From assembly GCA_947479755.1 (NCBI GenBank), contig CANKAM010000012.1:1-64000 (forward strand): a stretch of DNA of 64,000 bases, in the 5' to 3' direction. This DNA is from Bacteroidota bacterium. GTDB taxonomy: Bacteria; Bacteroidota; Bacteroidia; SXHM01. Shown here in pieces: positions 17,723-26,046 of the stretch (the first letter of the stretch is position 1; every line of letters starts with the position of its first letter). The translations under genes were made by a program, and so were the position numbers. The notes beneath the pieces are model-generated. The model ran no database searches, was not told the origin of the DNA, and saw only the letters and a program-made list of their open reading frames with translations.

Positions 17723-17818
17723 CCGGTAATCGGTAATCAGTCTAAAAAAAATCGGTAACCGGAAAAACCGATTACCGATTACCGATTACTGAATACTGAT
17801 TACTGATTACTGATTACC
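17723..17818. repeat. Inverted 7-bp repeats between convergent genes (possible bidirectional terminator)
   Basis: Seven heptamers run in register at 17768-17816: CCGATTA three times, CTGAATA once, CTGATTA three times, followed by CC and a T tract. The left side carries inverted copies (GGTAATCGGTAATCAG near 17725-17740 and ATCGGTAACCGG near 17751-17762), so several alternative hairpins can form. It sits between the kinase gene and the convergent lipoprotein gene, where it could terminate both. Confidence 0.75.
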
Positions 17819-17822
17819 TTTT

Positions 17823-18653
17823 TTAATGCAACTGAATAATGTGCTCGTTTCCGTTTACTGTGACAGTAGCCAGGTTATCGCAACTTCCGTCACCAAAATC
17901 AATGTAACGGGTTGGGCGGTTGGCAGGAGTAACTTCCGCAGTACCGCTCACAAACTGGTGGCATGCAACTTCTCTTCTTAACGCTGAAGTTATTTCTGCT
18001 GTGAATGAGCCACCTTCAGAGTTAGTTCCGCTTGCAGTTCCGGTAACTAAATAAACATCATCAGTTCTTTCAGGTGTGCCTTCGCCCTCAATCCATTCAC
18101 GTACACGACTTGAAACAAATGTAAGTGTTCCGGCACCGTTAGCTCTTATAATGCTTCCATCTACTTCAATTGAATAGTAGAGATTGCCATCATTGTTATA
18201 TCCATTGTTGGTAACGGTTTTTGTTCCCAACACCTGATTGTCGTTCACGAAAAAGTTATCAAAAGTAATGGTGTGAACATGACCTGGCTCACGGTATGGA
18301 CCTGAATAGGTAACAATGATTATCCCTCTCCTTGTTCTTCCATCGTTGCAGGTGCAGTTTACATCACCAAAGTCAATAGTTAGCACGCGCGGGTCAGAAA
18401 GTGTATCGTGAGTAATGGTAGCGCAGGTGCTCATGATTCCGTTAGATGCGCCTGTTTTGTAAGAAGCTAAACTGCCCTCAGCAGCTTCATCTGCAATTGA
18501 TTTTACATCATTGAATGTTACTTCAGCTAAGGCATTGTCTTCCGCAGCATTCATATTGTCATCCAGGTTTTCTCTTTTACATCCGTTTAAGAGAAGGGCT
18601 GATGTTGCAAGCATCATTAGTGATGCAATCAGCCTTGATTTTATTGTTTTCAT
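17823..18653 (-). CDS. Exported lipoprotein, unknown function
   Basis: A 276-residue protein with a lipoprotein signal peptide: MKTIKSRLIASLMM, then lipobox LLNGC with the acylated cysteine at C25, followed by KRENLDDN. The mature part has no recognised catalytic motif. It carries two related phrases, TIDFGDVNCTC in the middle and YIDFGDGSCDN near the end, suggesting a duplicated beta-rich fold. I do not recognise the family. Lgt, encoded at 20594-21760, would lipidate it. Confidence 0.8.
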   Translation of the reverse strand: MKTIKSRLIASLMMLATSALLLNGCKRENLDDNMNAAEDNALAEVTFNDVKSIADEAAEGSLASYKTGASNGIMSTCATITHDTLSDPRVLTIDFGDVNCTCNDGRTRRGIIIVTYSGPYREPGHVHTITFDNFFVNDNQVLGTKTVTNNGYNNDGNLYYSIEVDGSIIRANGAGTLTFVSSRVREWIEGEGTPERTDDVYLVTGTASGTNSEGGSFTAEITSALRREVACHQFVSGTAEVTPANRPTRYIDFGDGSCDNLATVTVNGNEHIIQLH

Positions 18654-18786
18654 GTTATTTATTTTAAGATTAGTGATTAATTGTAACGCCTCTATGACTT
18701 GATATTTTTCTCAAGGTTTAATGGTATTGAAAAATACATTTTATATTTTTAACAACTCGTTAACATGGCTAAGAAAATTATAAGTA

Positions 18787-18794
18787 TAACTTTG
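18787..18794 (+). promoter_or_regulatory. -7 promoter element for the DUF1573 gene
   Basis: TAACTTTG fits TAnnTTTG and lies 44 nt before the ATG at 18839. The expected -33 position has only a weak match. Confidence 0.5.
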
Positions 18795-18838
18795 TCACAT
18801 CAAAACAGGAATTATAACCCTAAACAATAAATAACAAA

Positions 18839-19312
18839 ATGAAAAAAACAATTCTATTCATCGGCATGTTTGTAGGAGCAGTTTCTTTGGCTAACGCCCA
18901 AGTTGTAACTCCAAACCCGGCACCAACAACAAAAATCACGTTCGACAAAATGGAGAACGATTACGGAAAAATCATGCAGGATCCTGAAAGCGGTCCATCC
19001 GGTGACTGTGTTTTCAAATTTACTAACGCAGGAAGTCAGCCTTTGATTTTAACTTCTGCAACAGGTTCATGCGGTTGCACAGTTCCTAAAGCTCCTTTGA
19101 ACCAGCCATTCGCGCCAGGTGAAAGCGGAGAAGTTAAAGTTCACTACGATGTTAAAAGAATCGGGCCTTTCACTAAAACAGTTACTATTAAATCTAACGG
19201 AAGCGCAGAAGATATTAAACTTACTATCAAAGGTACAGTTGAGCCACTGCCTGCTGACGAAGGTGTTCCTGTAAATAAAGTTACTGAAGGAGCAACTCCT
19301 GTAGGCAACTAA
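18839..19312 (+). CDS. DUF1573 domain exported protein
   Basis: A 157-residue protein with a signal peptide (MKKTILFIGMFVGAVSLANA) and one DUF1573 Ig-like domain at about residues 30-140. The family hallmark is the cysteine pair in TGSCGCTVPKAPL, followed by FAPGESGEVKVHYD and TVTIKSNG. The function of the family is unknown; it is very common in the Bacteroidota envelope. A -7 element lies upstream and a strong terminator follows. Confidence 0.9.
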   Translation: MKKTILFIGMFVGAVSLANAQVVTPNPAPTTKITFDKMENDYGKIMQDPESGPSGDCVFKFTNAGSQPLILTSATGSCGCTVPKAPLNQPFAPGESGEVKVHYDVKRIGPFTKTVTIKSNGSAEDIKLTIKGTVEPLPADEGVPVNKVTEGATPVGN

Positions 19313-19332
19313 TATTAAGCATACAAAACAAG

Positions 19333-19368
19333 AAAAAATCCTTCCGCCTCAGGCGGAGGGATTTTTTT
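19333..19368 (+). terminator. Rho-independent terminator of the DUF1573 gene
   Basis: A GC-rich stem (TCCGCC at 19343-19348 with GGCGGA at 19352-19357) is extended by CC/GG and AAAAAT/ATTTTT pairs and followed by a run of T. The T tail merges with the -7 element of the next gene. Confidence 0.85.
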
Positions 19369-19375
19369 ATTTTTG
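19368..19375 (+). promoter_or_regulatory. -7 promoter element for the aminotransferase, overlapping the terminator tail
   Basis: TATTTTTG fits TAnnTTTG and starts inside the T tract of the upstream terminator. Only 4 nt separate it from the ATG at 19380, predicting a leaderless message. Confidence 0.45.
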
Positions 19376-19379
19376 CACC

Positions 19380-20597
19380 ATGCCAACAATCTCCATCAAG
19401 GGTAAAGCAATGCCCGAATCGCCAATCCGTAAATTAGTTCCTTATTCAGAAGTAGCTAAAAAGAAAGGTCGTAAAGTTTATCATCTTAACATCGGGCAGC
19501 CCGATATCAAGACGCCAGAAATTGCTATTCAAAAAATAAAAAATCTTGACCTGAAAGTTCTGGAATACAGTCACTCGGCAGGTAATGAAAGCTACCGCAG
19601 AAAACTTTCGGACTATTATAAAGGAATTGGCATTGATGCAGGTTTTGATGAAATGCTGATTACTACCGGAGGTTCAGAAGCAATTTCGTTTGCGCTGATG
19701 ACTTGTCTTAATCCGGGTGATGAAATAATTACAACTGAACCTTTTTATGCGAATTACCTTGGCTTTGCAACGGCAGCAGGTGCAGTGATAAAAGCGGTTA
19801 CATCTACTATTGAAAATGGTTTTGCATTACCTCCGGTTGAAGAATTTGAAAAAGCCATTACATCCAAAACAAAAGCTATTCTCATTTGCAATCCGAATAA
19901 TCCAACGGGATATTTGTATTCGGAAAGTGAGTTGAATGCGTTACGTGATATTGTAAAGAAGCACGATCTCTATCTTTTTTCGGATGAAGTTTACCGTGAG
20001 TTTTGCTATGACGGCAAAAAACATTTTTCTGCTATGAACCTGGCAGGAATAGAGCAGAACGTTATTCTTATTGATTCTATTTCAAAACGCTATAGCGCTT
20101 GCGGAGCAAGGATTGGCGTAATGATTTCAAAGAATAAAGAAGTCATGTCAACTGCTTTGAAATTTGCTCAGGCACGTTTAAGTCCGCCCTCATTAGGACA
20201 AATTTTGGGCGAGGCATCTTTAGAAACACCGCACGAATATTTTGACGAAGTAATTGCAGAATATGTGCAGCGCAGAGATTTAGTGGTAAATGAAATTAAT
20301 AAAATGCCGGGTGCATTTTGCCCTAAACCAACAGGCGCATTTTATGTAATAGCGCGCTTGCCGATTGATAATTCAGATACCTTTTGCCGCTGGCTGTTGG
20401 AAGATTTTCATTACGAAAATCAAACGGTGATGCTGGCTCCTGCAACCGGTTTCTATGCTTCTAAATTAGGATTAGATGAAGTGCGTATTGGTTATGTGCT
20501 TAACCTGACAGACCTTGCTGCAGCGATGAAATGCCTGAGCGAAGCACTGAAAGTTTATCCCGGAAAAACAGTGAAAGAAAAAGAACTGGCAGGCTAA
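19380..20597 (+). CDS. PLP-dependent class I/II aminotransferase
   Basis: A 405-residue fold-type I aminotransferase, most like aspartate aminotransferases. Motifs: NIGQPDIKTPE near the N-terminus, the TGGSEAISFALM cofactor region, CNPNNPTGYLYS, SDEVYREF, and the Schiff-base lysine K236 in SISKRYSACGARIG. The substrate amino acid cannot be assigned. The stop codon overlaps that of lgt on the other strand in the sequence CTAA. Confidence 0.9.
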   Translation: MPTISIKGKAMPESPIRKLVPYSEVAKKKGRKVYHLNIGQPDIKTPEIAIQKIKNLDLKVLEYSHSAGNESYRRKLSDYYKGIGIDAGFDEMLITTGGSEAISFALMTCLNPGDEIITTEPFYANYLGFATAAGAVIKAVTSTIENGFALPPVEEFEKAITSKTKAILICNPNNPTGYLYSESELNALRDIVKKHDLYLFSDEVYREFCYDGKKHFSAMNLAGIEQNVILIDSISKRYSACGARIGVMISKNKEVMSTALKFAQARLSPPSLGQILGEASLETPHEYFDEVIAEYVQRRDLVVNEINKMPGAFCPKPTGAFYVIARLPIDNSDTFCRWLLEDFHYENQTVMLAPATGFYASKLGLDEVRIGYVLNLTDLAAAMKCLSEALKVYPGKTVKEKELAG

Positions 20598-21760
20598 AGC
20601 TCTGCCAGCTTTTTTGGATTCTTTCTCAGGTACCAGATTCCAAAACTTCCGATTGCAATCAATATAACCGACAGCAATTGTGCCTGCGTAATCTTGTGGC
20701 CGAAAATGTTGTAAGTGGTATTGATGCGGATAGTTTCAATAATCAAACGCTCAATTGCAATCAGGATTAAATAAATGCTGAACATCATTCCCGGTGTTGT
20801 GATTTTTTTGCGGATGCCCCACAGAATACCGAAAATTAAAAACGACATCAGTATTTCATAAATAGGAGTAGGGTAGGCATAACCGGTAATGCTTTCCAGT
20901 CCCATTGATGCAAAATCTTTTTTCAGGTCAAGGTGTAATACATTGTTGGGGTAGTTGTACGCCCACATCCAATCGGGTGCCCAGCTTAACCAATCGGGTT
21001 TTGGATTATCATTAGGAATTCCCCAATCACCATCACCAGAAAGTTGGCAGCCGATGCGACCAATGCCATATGCAAGAATAAGTCCGGGAGCATTGGCATC
21101 GGAAATTGAAAGTAGCTTGATTTTGTTTTTGCGTGCATAACGGATAACAAAATAACAGCCGATAATCAGCCCACCGTAAAAACTCAATCCGCTGAATGAG
21201 ATAATAGCATCAAGCGGGTCGGCCATAAATTCATCTAGATTTTCAAGGTTGTGAAATAGTTTTGCTCCCAGTATTCCTGCAATGGCGGCAATGATGGTAA
21301 TAGTGCCGATGTGCTGATGCGGATAAACCGTTTCTTCCACCTGTTCGGGAACAGCAAGGCGTTGTTGTTTGTCTTCCCAGAATTTGAGTGCGCCTGCCAG
21401 AGCTGCGCCAATCACAGCACCAATCACACTTCCTTCAAATGAGAGAAAATAATTCTGAGGATTTTTTACAACCTCACTGAACTGTGTGAGCATGGGCACA
21501 AACTTGTAGCCCATTACCAAACCAATGGCAACAGAGGAGATATATTCCGATGCAGGAAAAGGTCTTCCTTTCCAGTATTTGCGGATTTGAATTTCGCCCA
21601 TTACGCCCAGCTTTTCTTTGCGTTTCATTTCAATGGTAAGCGTCCATGCAGCTCCTAAAAAGGCCATGGCTACGCAGAAGCCAAACGTCTGCACAATTTT
21701 TAAAAACGGAAGGCTGATGCCAAAAAGGTCGAGGAAAAGGTCGTAGAGGGTAGGGTACAT
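20594..21760 (-). CDS. lgt: Prolipoprotein diacylglyceryl transferase
   Basis: A 388-residue membrane enzyme that adds diacylglycerol to lipobox cysteines. It has about seven or eight hydrophobic helices, and the signature IGRIGCQLSGDGDWGIP (residues about 230-246) contains the conserved Arg. It is about 100 residues longer than the E. coli enzyme; the extra length is in the N-terminal half and in a loop rich in charged residues. It begins 3 nt after the thyA stop, so thyA and lgt form an operon. The lipoprotein at 17823 is a likely substrate. Confidence 0.92.
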   Translation of the reverse strand: MYPTLYDLFLDLFGISLPFLKIVQTFGFCVAMAFLGAAWTLTIEMKRKEKLGVMGEIQIRKYWKGRPFPASEYISSVAIGLVMGYKFVPMLTQFSEVVKNPQNYFLSFEGSVIGAVIGAALAGALKFWEDKQQRLAVPEQVEETVYPHQHIGTITIIAAIAGILGAKLFHNLENLDEFMADPLDAIISFSGLSFYGGLIIGCYFVIRYARKNKIKLLSISDANAPGLILAYGIGRIGCQLSGDGDWGIPNDNPKPDWLSWAPDWMWAYNYPNNVLHLDLKKDFASMGLESITGYAYPTPIYEILMSFLIFGILWGIRKKITTPGMMFSIYLILIAIERLIIETIRINTTYNIFGHKITQAQLLSVILIAIGSFGIWYLRKNPKKLAEL

Positions 21761-21763
21761 TAT

Positions 21764-22558
21764 TTATACTGCAACAGCAGCTTTTATATGTGGATGCGGA
21801 TCGTAATTCTCAAGCATAAAATCTTCAATTTTAAATCCGAAAATATCTTTCACTCCCGGATTTATTTTCATTATTGGCAGCGGACGAAAGTCGCGGCTCA
21901 GTTGCAACTTGGTTTGCTCAAGGTGATTGGAATATAAATGTGCGTCACCAAAGGTATGCACAAAATCACCGGGCTTTAAATCGCAAACCTGCGCCACCAT
22001 CATCGTAAGCAAAGCATACGAAGCAATGTTAAACGGAACACCCAGAAAAATATCGGCACTGCGCTGATACAACTGGCAACTCAATCTTCCATCAGCTACA
22101 TAAAACTGAAACATAGTATGGCAAGGTGGCAAGGCCATCTTGTCCACATCGGCAGGGTTCCATGCGCTTACAATCAATCTGCGTGAGTCAGGGTTCTTTT
22201 TTATCATCGCAATCAGGTTACTGATCTGGTCAATCACTCTGCCATCAGGAGCCTGCCATGAGCGCCACTGATAACCGTAAACAGGTCCAAGATTTCCGTT
22301 TTCATCGGCCCACTCATTCCAAATAGAAACATTGTTATCTTTCAGGTATTTGATATTGGTATCGCCTTGCAGAAACCACAACAACTCATGAATGATAGAA
22401 CGTATATGTAGCTTTTTTGTGGTCAGCAGCGGAAAGCCCTCTTCTAAATTAAAACGCATCTGGTAGCCGAAAACACTTTGTGTTCCGGTTCCGGTGCGGT
22501 CTTCTTTTTTTGTGCCGGTTTCCAGCACATGGCGCATAAGGTCGTGGTATTGTTTCAT
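21764..22558 (-). CDS. thyA: Thymidylate synthase (ThyA type)
   Basis: A 264-residue enzyme that methylates dUMP using methylene-tetrahydrofolate. Length and motifs match the E. coli enzyme: [16 protein letters not shown] near the N-terminus, the catalytic Cys146 in [13 protein letters not shown], and [17 protein letters not shown]. It links folate metabolism (folP, folE) to DNA precursors. It is co-transcribed with lgt; upstream lies a dispersed repeat and then the SDR gene on the same strand. Confidence 0.97.
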   Translation of the reverse strand: MKQYHDLMRHVLETGTKKEDRTGTGTQSVFGYQMRFNLEEGFPLLTTKKLHIRSIIHELLWFLQGDTNIKYLKDNNVSIWNEWADENGNLGPVYGYQWRSWQAPDGRVIDQISNLIAMIKKNPDSRRLIVSAWNPADVDKMALPPCHTMFQFYVADGRLSCQLYQRSADIFLGVPFNIASYALLTMMVAQVCDLKPGDFVHTFGDAHLYSNHLEQTKLQLSRDFRPLPIMKINPGVKDIFGFKIEDFMLENYDPHPHIKAAVAV

Positions 22559-22577
22559 TTTATAAGGTTTATATGAG

Positions 22578-22602
22578 ACCCTTCGACTACGCTCAGGGTG
22601 AC
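22578..22602. repeat. Dispersed intergenic repeat, copy 2
   Basis: This is the inverted counterpart of 11243-11267 (24 of 25 bases). It lies in the short gap between the SDR and thyA genes and can form a small hairpin through its ACCCT/AGGGT ends. Confidence 0.75.
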
Positions 22603-22609
22603 AGCCTTT

Positions 22610-23494
22610 TTACTCTTTTGACTTTTTATTTGTGGTGCGGATGGCCTGTTCGAGCATGTCCCACATTTCTTTAGGTATGTGACTGAACATGTTGAATTCT
22701 CCGCCACCGTAAAGCCATTCGCCACCATCAATTGTTACTACATCTCCGTTCACGTAAGAAGAAAAGTCAGAAACTAAATAAGCAGCAAGGTTTGCCAGTT
22801 CAGGCAACTCACCGTAGCGGCCCAATGGAATTTTTGTTTTCGGGTCCATCATTTTGGATACTTCTTCAGGAAACAAGCGGCTGAAAGCACCTTCCGTTGG
22901 AAATGGTCCCGGTGCAATCGCGTTTAAACGAATTCCGTTGCGGCCCCATTCTGCGGCTAAGGAGCGGGTCATCGCCAATACTCCCGCTTTTGCCATAGCC
23001 GAAGGAACTACATAGCCCGAGCCTGTCCACGCATACGTTGTTACAATACTCAATACTGCCGCTTTTTGTTTTTCGGCAATCCAGATTTTACCTAATGCAA
23101 GTGTGCAATTATAGGAACCACGCAAAACAATATCCACTACGGTATCAATGGCGCGATGGCTTAAACGCTCGGTAGGACTAACAAAATTTCCAGCAGCATT
23201 ATTTACCAGCACATCAATTCTTCCGAATTTTGCAATGCCGGCAGCTACCATTTTTTCCACTTCCTCGTAGTTGCGTACATCGCACGAAAGTCCGAGTACA
23301 TTGCCTCCTGTTTCGGCCTGCAGTTCTTTTGCTGCCTGTGCTATAACAGGTAGTTTGCGACTGGCAATAATTACGTTAGCGCCCAGCTCTAAAAAGTATT
23401 TGCTCATGGCGCGACCCAATCCTGTACCGCCTCCGGTTACTAAAATGGTTTTTCCTTTCAGCGCATCATCGCGCAACATGCCTTGATTATACAT
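22610..23494 (-). CDS. SDR family oxidoreductase, 2,4-dienoyl-CoA reductase-like
   Basis: A 294-residue short-chain dehydrogenase. The Rossmann motif VTGGGTGLGRAM is near residues 19-30, NNAAGNF near 97-103, and the catalytic lysine is in VPSAMAKAGVLAMTRSLAAEWG. The residue usually Tyr four before this Lys is replaced, as in 2,4-dienoyl-CoA reductases, which remove double bases in unsaturated fatty acid beta-oxidation; the assignment is by this likeness. The ATG at residue 6 (MLRDDALKG) is an alternative start. A -7 element lies 28 nt upstream. Confidence 0.85.
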   Translation of the reverse strand: MYNQGMLRDDALKGKTILVTGGGTGLGRAMSKYFLELGANVIIASRKLPVIAQAAKELQAETGGNVLGLSCDVRNYEEVEKMVAAGIAKFGRIDVLVNNAAGNFVSPTERLSHRAIDTVVDIVLRGSYNCTLALGKIWIAEKQKAAVLSIVTTYAWTGSGYVVPSAMAKAGVLAMTRSLAAEWGRNGIRLNAIAPGPFPTEGAFSRLFPEEVSKMMDPKTKIPLGRYGELPELANLAAYLVSDFSSYVNGDVVTIDGGEWLYGGGEFNMFSHIPKEMWDMLEQAIRTTNKKSKE

Positions 23495-23522
23495 AATGGT
23501 GTTTTTAGAGTTTAAGAAGTGA

Positions 23523-23530
23523 CAAAGCTA
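23523..23530 (-). promoter_or_regulatory. -7 promoter element for the SDR gene
   Basis: TAGCTTTG on the minus strand fits TAnnTTTG and lies 28 nt from the SDR ATG at 23494. It is divergent from the plus-strand element at 23539-23546. Confidence 0.5.
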
Positions 23531-23538
23531 AAAATTTA

Positions 23539-23546
23539 TACTTTTG
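23539..23546 (+). promoter_or_regulatory. -7 promoter element for the gene at 23610
   Basis: TACTTTTG fits TAnnTTTG. The transcript would begin just before the 7-bp repeat array, which would then form its leader. Confidence 0.5.
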
Positions 23547-23552
23547 AAATGA

Positions 23553-23601
23553 GATGTTGGAGGTTGGATGTCCGAAGTCCGATGTCCGAGGTTGGAAGAT
23601 T
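23553..23601. repeat. 7-bp tandem repeats in a 5' leader
   Basis: Seven units in register: GATGTTG, GAGGTTG, GATGTCC, GAAGTCC, GATGTCC, GAGGTTG, GAAGATT. They fill the space between the predicted -7 element and the ATG at 23610. Confidence 0.8.
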
Positions 23602-23609
23602 TAGATTTT

Positions 23610-24209
23610 ATGAAAAAGATAATCCTGTTTTTTGTGCTTGCTGTGTTTGCGTTTGAAAATACTTCAGCGCAAAACAAACTGGCGTTTGATACTTACAACC
23701 TGCGCAACAAAAAAACGCAGTGGGCCATGCACATTACGCTGGCAAGTTGGAGCGTTGCCAATTTTGCCACTTCGTTTGCACTGATGGACAACCCCAGCGC
23801 ACCCTACAACAAATATTTTTACCACATGAACATCTACTGGAATGTGGTAAACGCCACCATTGCCGGATTTGGACTGGCACATGTTTACCGCAAGGATTTT
23901 AACAACTACGACCTGCTAACCCTCAGCAACGGACAACAAAAAATAGAACGCCTGATGCTGATGAATTCTTTTCTGGATGTACTCTACATCGGCAGCGGCA
24001 TGGCAATGAATTATTATTCGCCCCGATTGAAAAAGAACCCCGACCTATTAGACGGCTATGGTAAATCACTGATTTTCCAGGGCGCTTTTCTCTTGCTGTT
24101 TGATACCTCGTTTTACTTTATCTACAAAAGCAATTACAAGCGCTTTTCAAAAACGAGTTACTCCATGTCGGCAACGCCTTATGGGGTGGGGTTTAAGATG
24201 GTGTTTTAG
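23610..24209 (+). CDS. Small exported/membrane protein, unknown
   Basis: A protein of about 199 residues starting MKKIILFFVLAVFAFENTSAQ, a signal peptide. I chose the ATG at 23610 because an earlier in-frame start (23568) lies inside the 7-bp repeat array. The mature part has conserved-looking phrases (TQWAMHITLASWSVANFATS, FYHMNIYWNVVNATIAGFG) and about four hydrophobic segments, so it probably sits in a membrane. It resembles small Bacteroidota proteins annotated as hypothetical (possibly DUF6992), but I am not certain of the family. Confidence 0.7.
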   Translation: MKKIILFFVLAVFAFENTSAQNKLAFDTYNLRNKKTQWAMHITLASWSVANFATSFALMDNPSAPYNKYFYHMNIYWNVVNATIAGFGLAHVYRKDFNNYDLLTLSNGQQKIERLMLMNSFLDVLYIGSGMAMNYYSPRLKKNPDLLDGYGKSLIFQGAFLLLFDTSFYFIYKSNYKRFSKTSYSMSATPYGVGFKMVF

Positions 24210-24264
24210 GGAGATACACATATTAGTGGCTGCCGTTCTCGTCTTGCGTGGAGTCCGCGTTTGG

Positions 24265-24294
24265 TTTGTATTTGAAGATATTGTTTTAGATTTG
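24265..24294 (+). promoter_or_regulatory. Promoter of the T9SS cargo gene at 24312
   Basis: TTTG (24265-24268), an 18-bp spacer, then TAGATTTG (24287-24294): an exact match to the Bacteroidota consensus. The ATG is 17 nt downstream. Confidence 0.75.
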
Positions 24295-24311
24295 AGGTAA
24301 AATAAAGTGTC

Positions 24312-25208
24312 ATGAAAAACCTCTTTTTTCTTTCTTTGTTTTTATTCATTAGTCTTAGTGACTACGCTCAAACATATAATCCCTTTCCGAAAACCAATGG
24401 TTACTGGAAAGAGCAATATGGAAGCGTGTTGTGCCTTGACCCATGGTGGACAAGTGATATTTGCATAACATTTCAATACATACTTGAAGGTGATACGTTG
24501 ATTAATACAAATAACTATAAAAAAAATTTCAGGTCAGGTAGAGCACTTGAAAATGGAAATTACTTTGATGATGGATATGTTGGTGGATTAAGAGATGATA
24601 CAATTAATAAAATGGTTTATTATCTTGAAAAAGATTCTGCAAATGAGGTATTGTTGTATGATTTTAATTTAAATACAGGAGATGTGTTTAACCAAACCTT
24701 TTATTATGAAAATTTTAATGGATATGGTTCAGAAGACACTTTCCATATAGGGGTAATCGATTCAATTTTATTGGATACACACTACGCAAAAAGGTTTCAT
24801 CTATTAGGAGCGGGCGATGGTAATGTATATCTGATAGAAGGTGTTGGAACAACTATGGGTTTATTCACAAATGTTTATGGTTACTTTGAAGAACACAATG
24901 ATTTACTCTGTTTTAGAAATAATGATACTATTGAATATGGTGGTCAATGTGATTTTATTTCAGGAATTGAAGAAGTGGAAGAAAGAAAAATTTCTTTTTT
25001 TCCAAACCCTGTCAAGTCGGAATTAACCGTCAGCGGTTATAGTCCTACCTTGTTAAAACTTTGCAATACACTCGGTCAAATAGTTGCAGAAGTAAGCAAA
25101 AGCAATAAACTTTATGTTGGCAATTTGCCGCAGGGGTTGTATGTGCTGCAAGTATTTGATGAAAAGGGGCAGCAAGTAAAAACAGAGAAAGTCATAGTCG
25201 CAAAGTAA
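24312..25208 (+). CDS. T9SS type A sorting domain protein
   Basis: A 298-residue secreted protein. Residues 1-19 form a signal peptide (MKNLFFLSLFLFISLSDYAQ). The middle (20-220) has no recognised domain. The last 75 residues are a type A C-terminal sorting domain: FFPNPVKSELTVSG, LGQIVAEV, LPQGLYVLQVFDEKGQQVKTEKVIV. These domains direct passage through the type IX secretion system in the outer membrane and are usually cleaved off. The gene has its own consensus promoter and is followed by the second 21-bp array. Confidence 0.88.
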   Translation: MKNLFFLSLFLFISLSDYAQTYNPFPKTNGYWKEQYGSVLCLDPWWTSDICITFQYILEGDTLINTNNYKKNFRSGRALENGNYFDDGYVGGLRDDTINKMVYYLEKDSANEVLLYDFNLNTGDVFNQTFYYENFNGYGSEDTFHIGVIDSILLDTHYAKRFHLLGAGDGNVYLIEGVGTTMGLFTNVYGYFEEHNDLLCFRNNDTIEYGGQCDFISGIEEVEERKISFFPNPVKSELTVSGYSPTLLKLCNTLGQIVAEVSKSNKLYVGNLPQGLYVLQVFDEKGQQVKTEKVIVAK

Positions 25209-25253
25209 GTGCGGTAGTTGATTACACTTCTTTACTTGTGCGCAGCACCTCAT

Positions 25254-25652
25254 AAAGTCACAACTTCCCCCCAAGCAGTCATAAAAGCCAAAGCTCCGGT
25301 TACAACTTCCAACCTTAAAGTTGCAACTTCTAAACCTAAAGTTGCAACTTTTAACTTAGTAGTTACAACAACTAAACCTCCGGTAACAACTTATAATGAA
25401 GTAGTAATAACTTCTTACTTTATAGTAGCAACTACCCACCCTGTATTAGCCCCCTGAAAACGAAAAGTTACAACCTCTTACTTAGTAGTTACAACTTCTA
25501 AGTTAGTAGTAATAACTTCTAACCTATAAGTTGTTACCGGAGCTTTGGTAGTTGCTACCGTAGGTTTAAAAGTTGCAACCGGAAGTTATTTTTTTTGTAC
25601 CACCGCTTTAGAAGTTGTTACTACAGCAGCAAGGGTTTTAGCTGCCCCTCAA
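25254..25652. repeat. 21-bp tandem repeat array 2 (about 19 degenerate units)
   Basis: Nineteen units of 21 bp stay in register from 25254. The best ones carry the core AAAGTTGCAACTT, which contains the perfect 12-bp palindrome AAGTTGCAACTT. Others vary as GTAGTTACAACTT, GTAGTAATAACTT or CCGGTTACAACTT; the ends are more decayed. The array fills most of the 523-bp gap between the T9SS cargo and the XRE regulator. No gene was found in the gap. An open frame with heptapeptide periodicity (25218-25457) exists only because the unit length is a multiple of three. Confidence 0.88.
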
Positions 25653-25731
25653 AAAAAATTTACTGCCCGACAATTATTTATTGTCAATCAATCGTTGACC
25701 TTGACAGATATTTGGCAAAAAATGTCGGCAA

Positions 25732-26046
25732 ATGGAAACTGCTTACACCGAAAAACACCTGATACAACTGGTAAACAAAATAAAGCGCTTGCGCGAGAAA
25801 GAACAACTTACTCAAACCCTGCTTGCAAACATGGCCGGACTTGATAAGCAATACATACAACAACTTGAACAATACATTATCAATCCCGGCTATCTGCATC
25901 TGTATAAAATAGCTGATGCTTTGGGAACAACCGTATGTGAATTAACCAATTGCTCCACCGAAAAAAAAACTCAACTACCAACTCCAATAATTATTAATCC
26001 TTTAAAACTAAACAACCATGCCAACAGGAGGTCCCTTTCCAACTGA
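25732..26046 (+). CDS. XRE-family helix-turn-helix regulator
   Basis: A 104-residue DNA-binding protein. The HTH_3 domain covers about residues 15-70, with LREKEQLTQTLLANMAGLD as helices 1-2 and KQYIQQLEQYIINPGYLHLY as recognition helix and turn. The tail is polar and probably disordered. The last 29 nt overlap the start of the next gene in another frame, so the two are likely translated from one message. It may regulate its own operon; the array of semi-palindromic 21-bp units directly upstream is a conceivable, untested target. Confidence 0.85.
   Translation: METAYTEKHLIQLVNKIKRLREKEQLTQTLLANMAGLDKQYIQQLEQYIINPGYLHLYKIADALGTTVCELTNCSTEKKTQLPTPIIINPLKLNNHANRRSLSN

Noticed and set aside
25218-25457. 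Plus-strand open frame with heptapeptide repeats (VATSKP, VATFNL)
   Set aside because: Array 2 in a stop-free frame; the array goes on past the stop codon, so coding does not explain the repeat.
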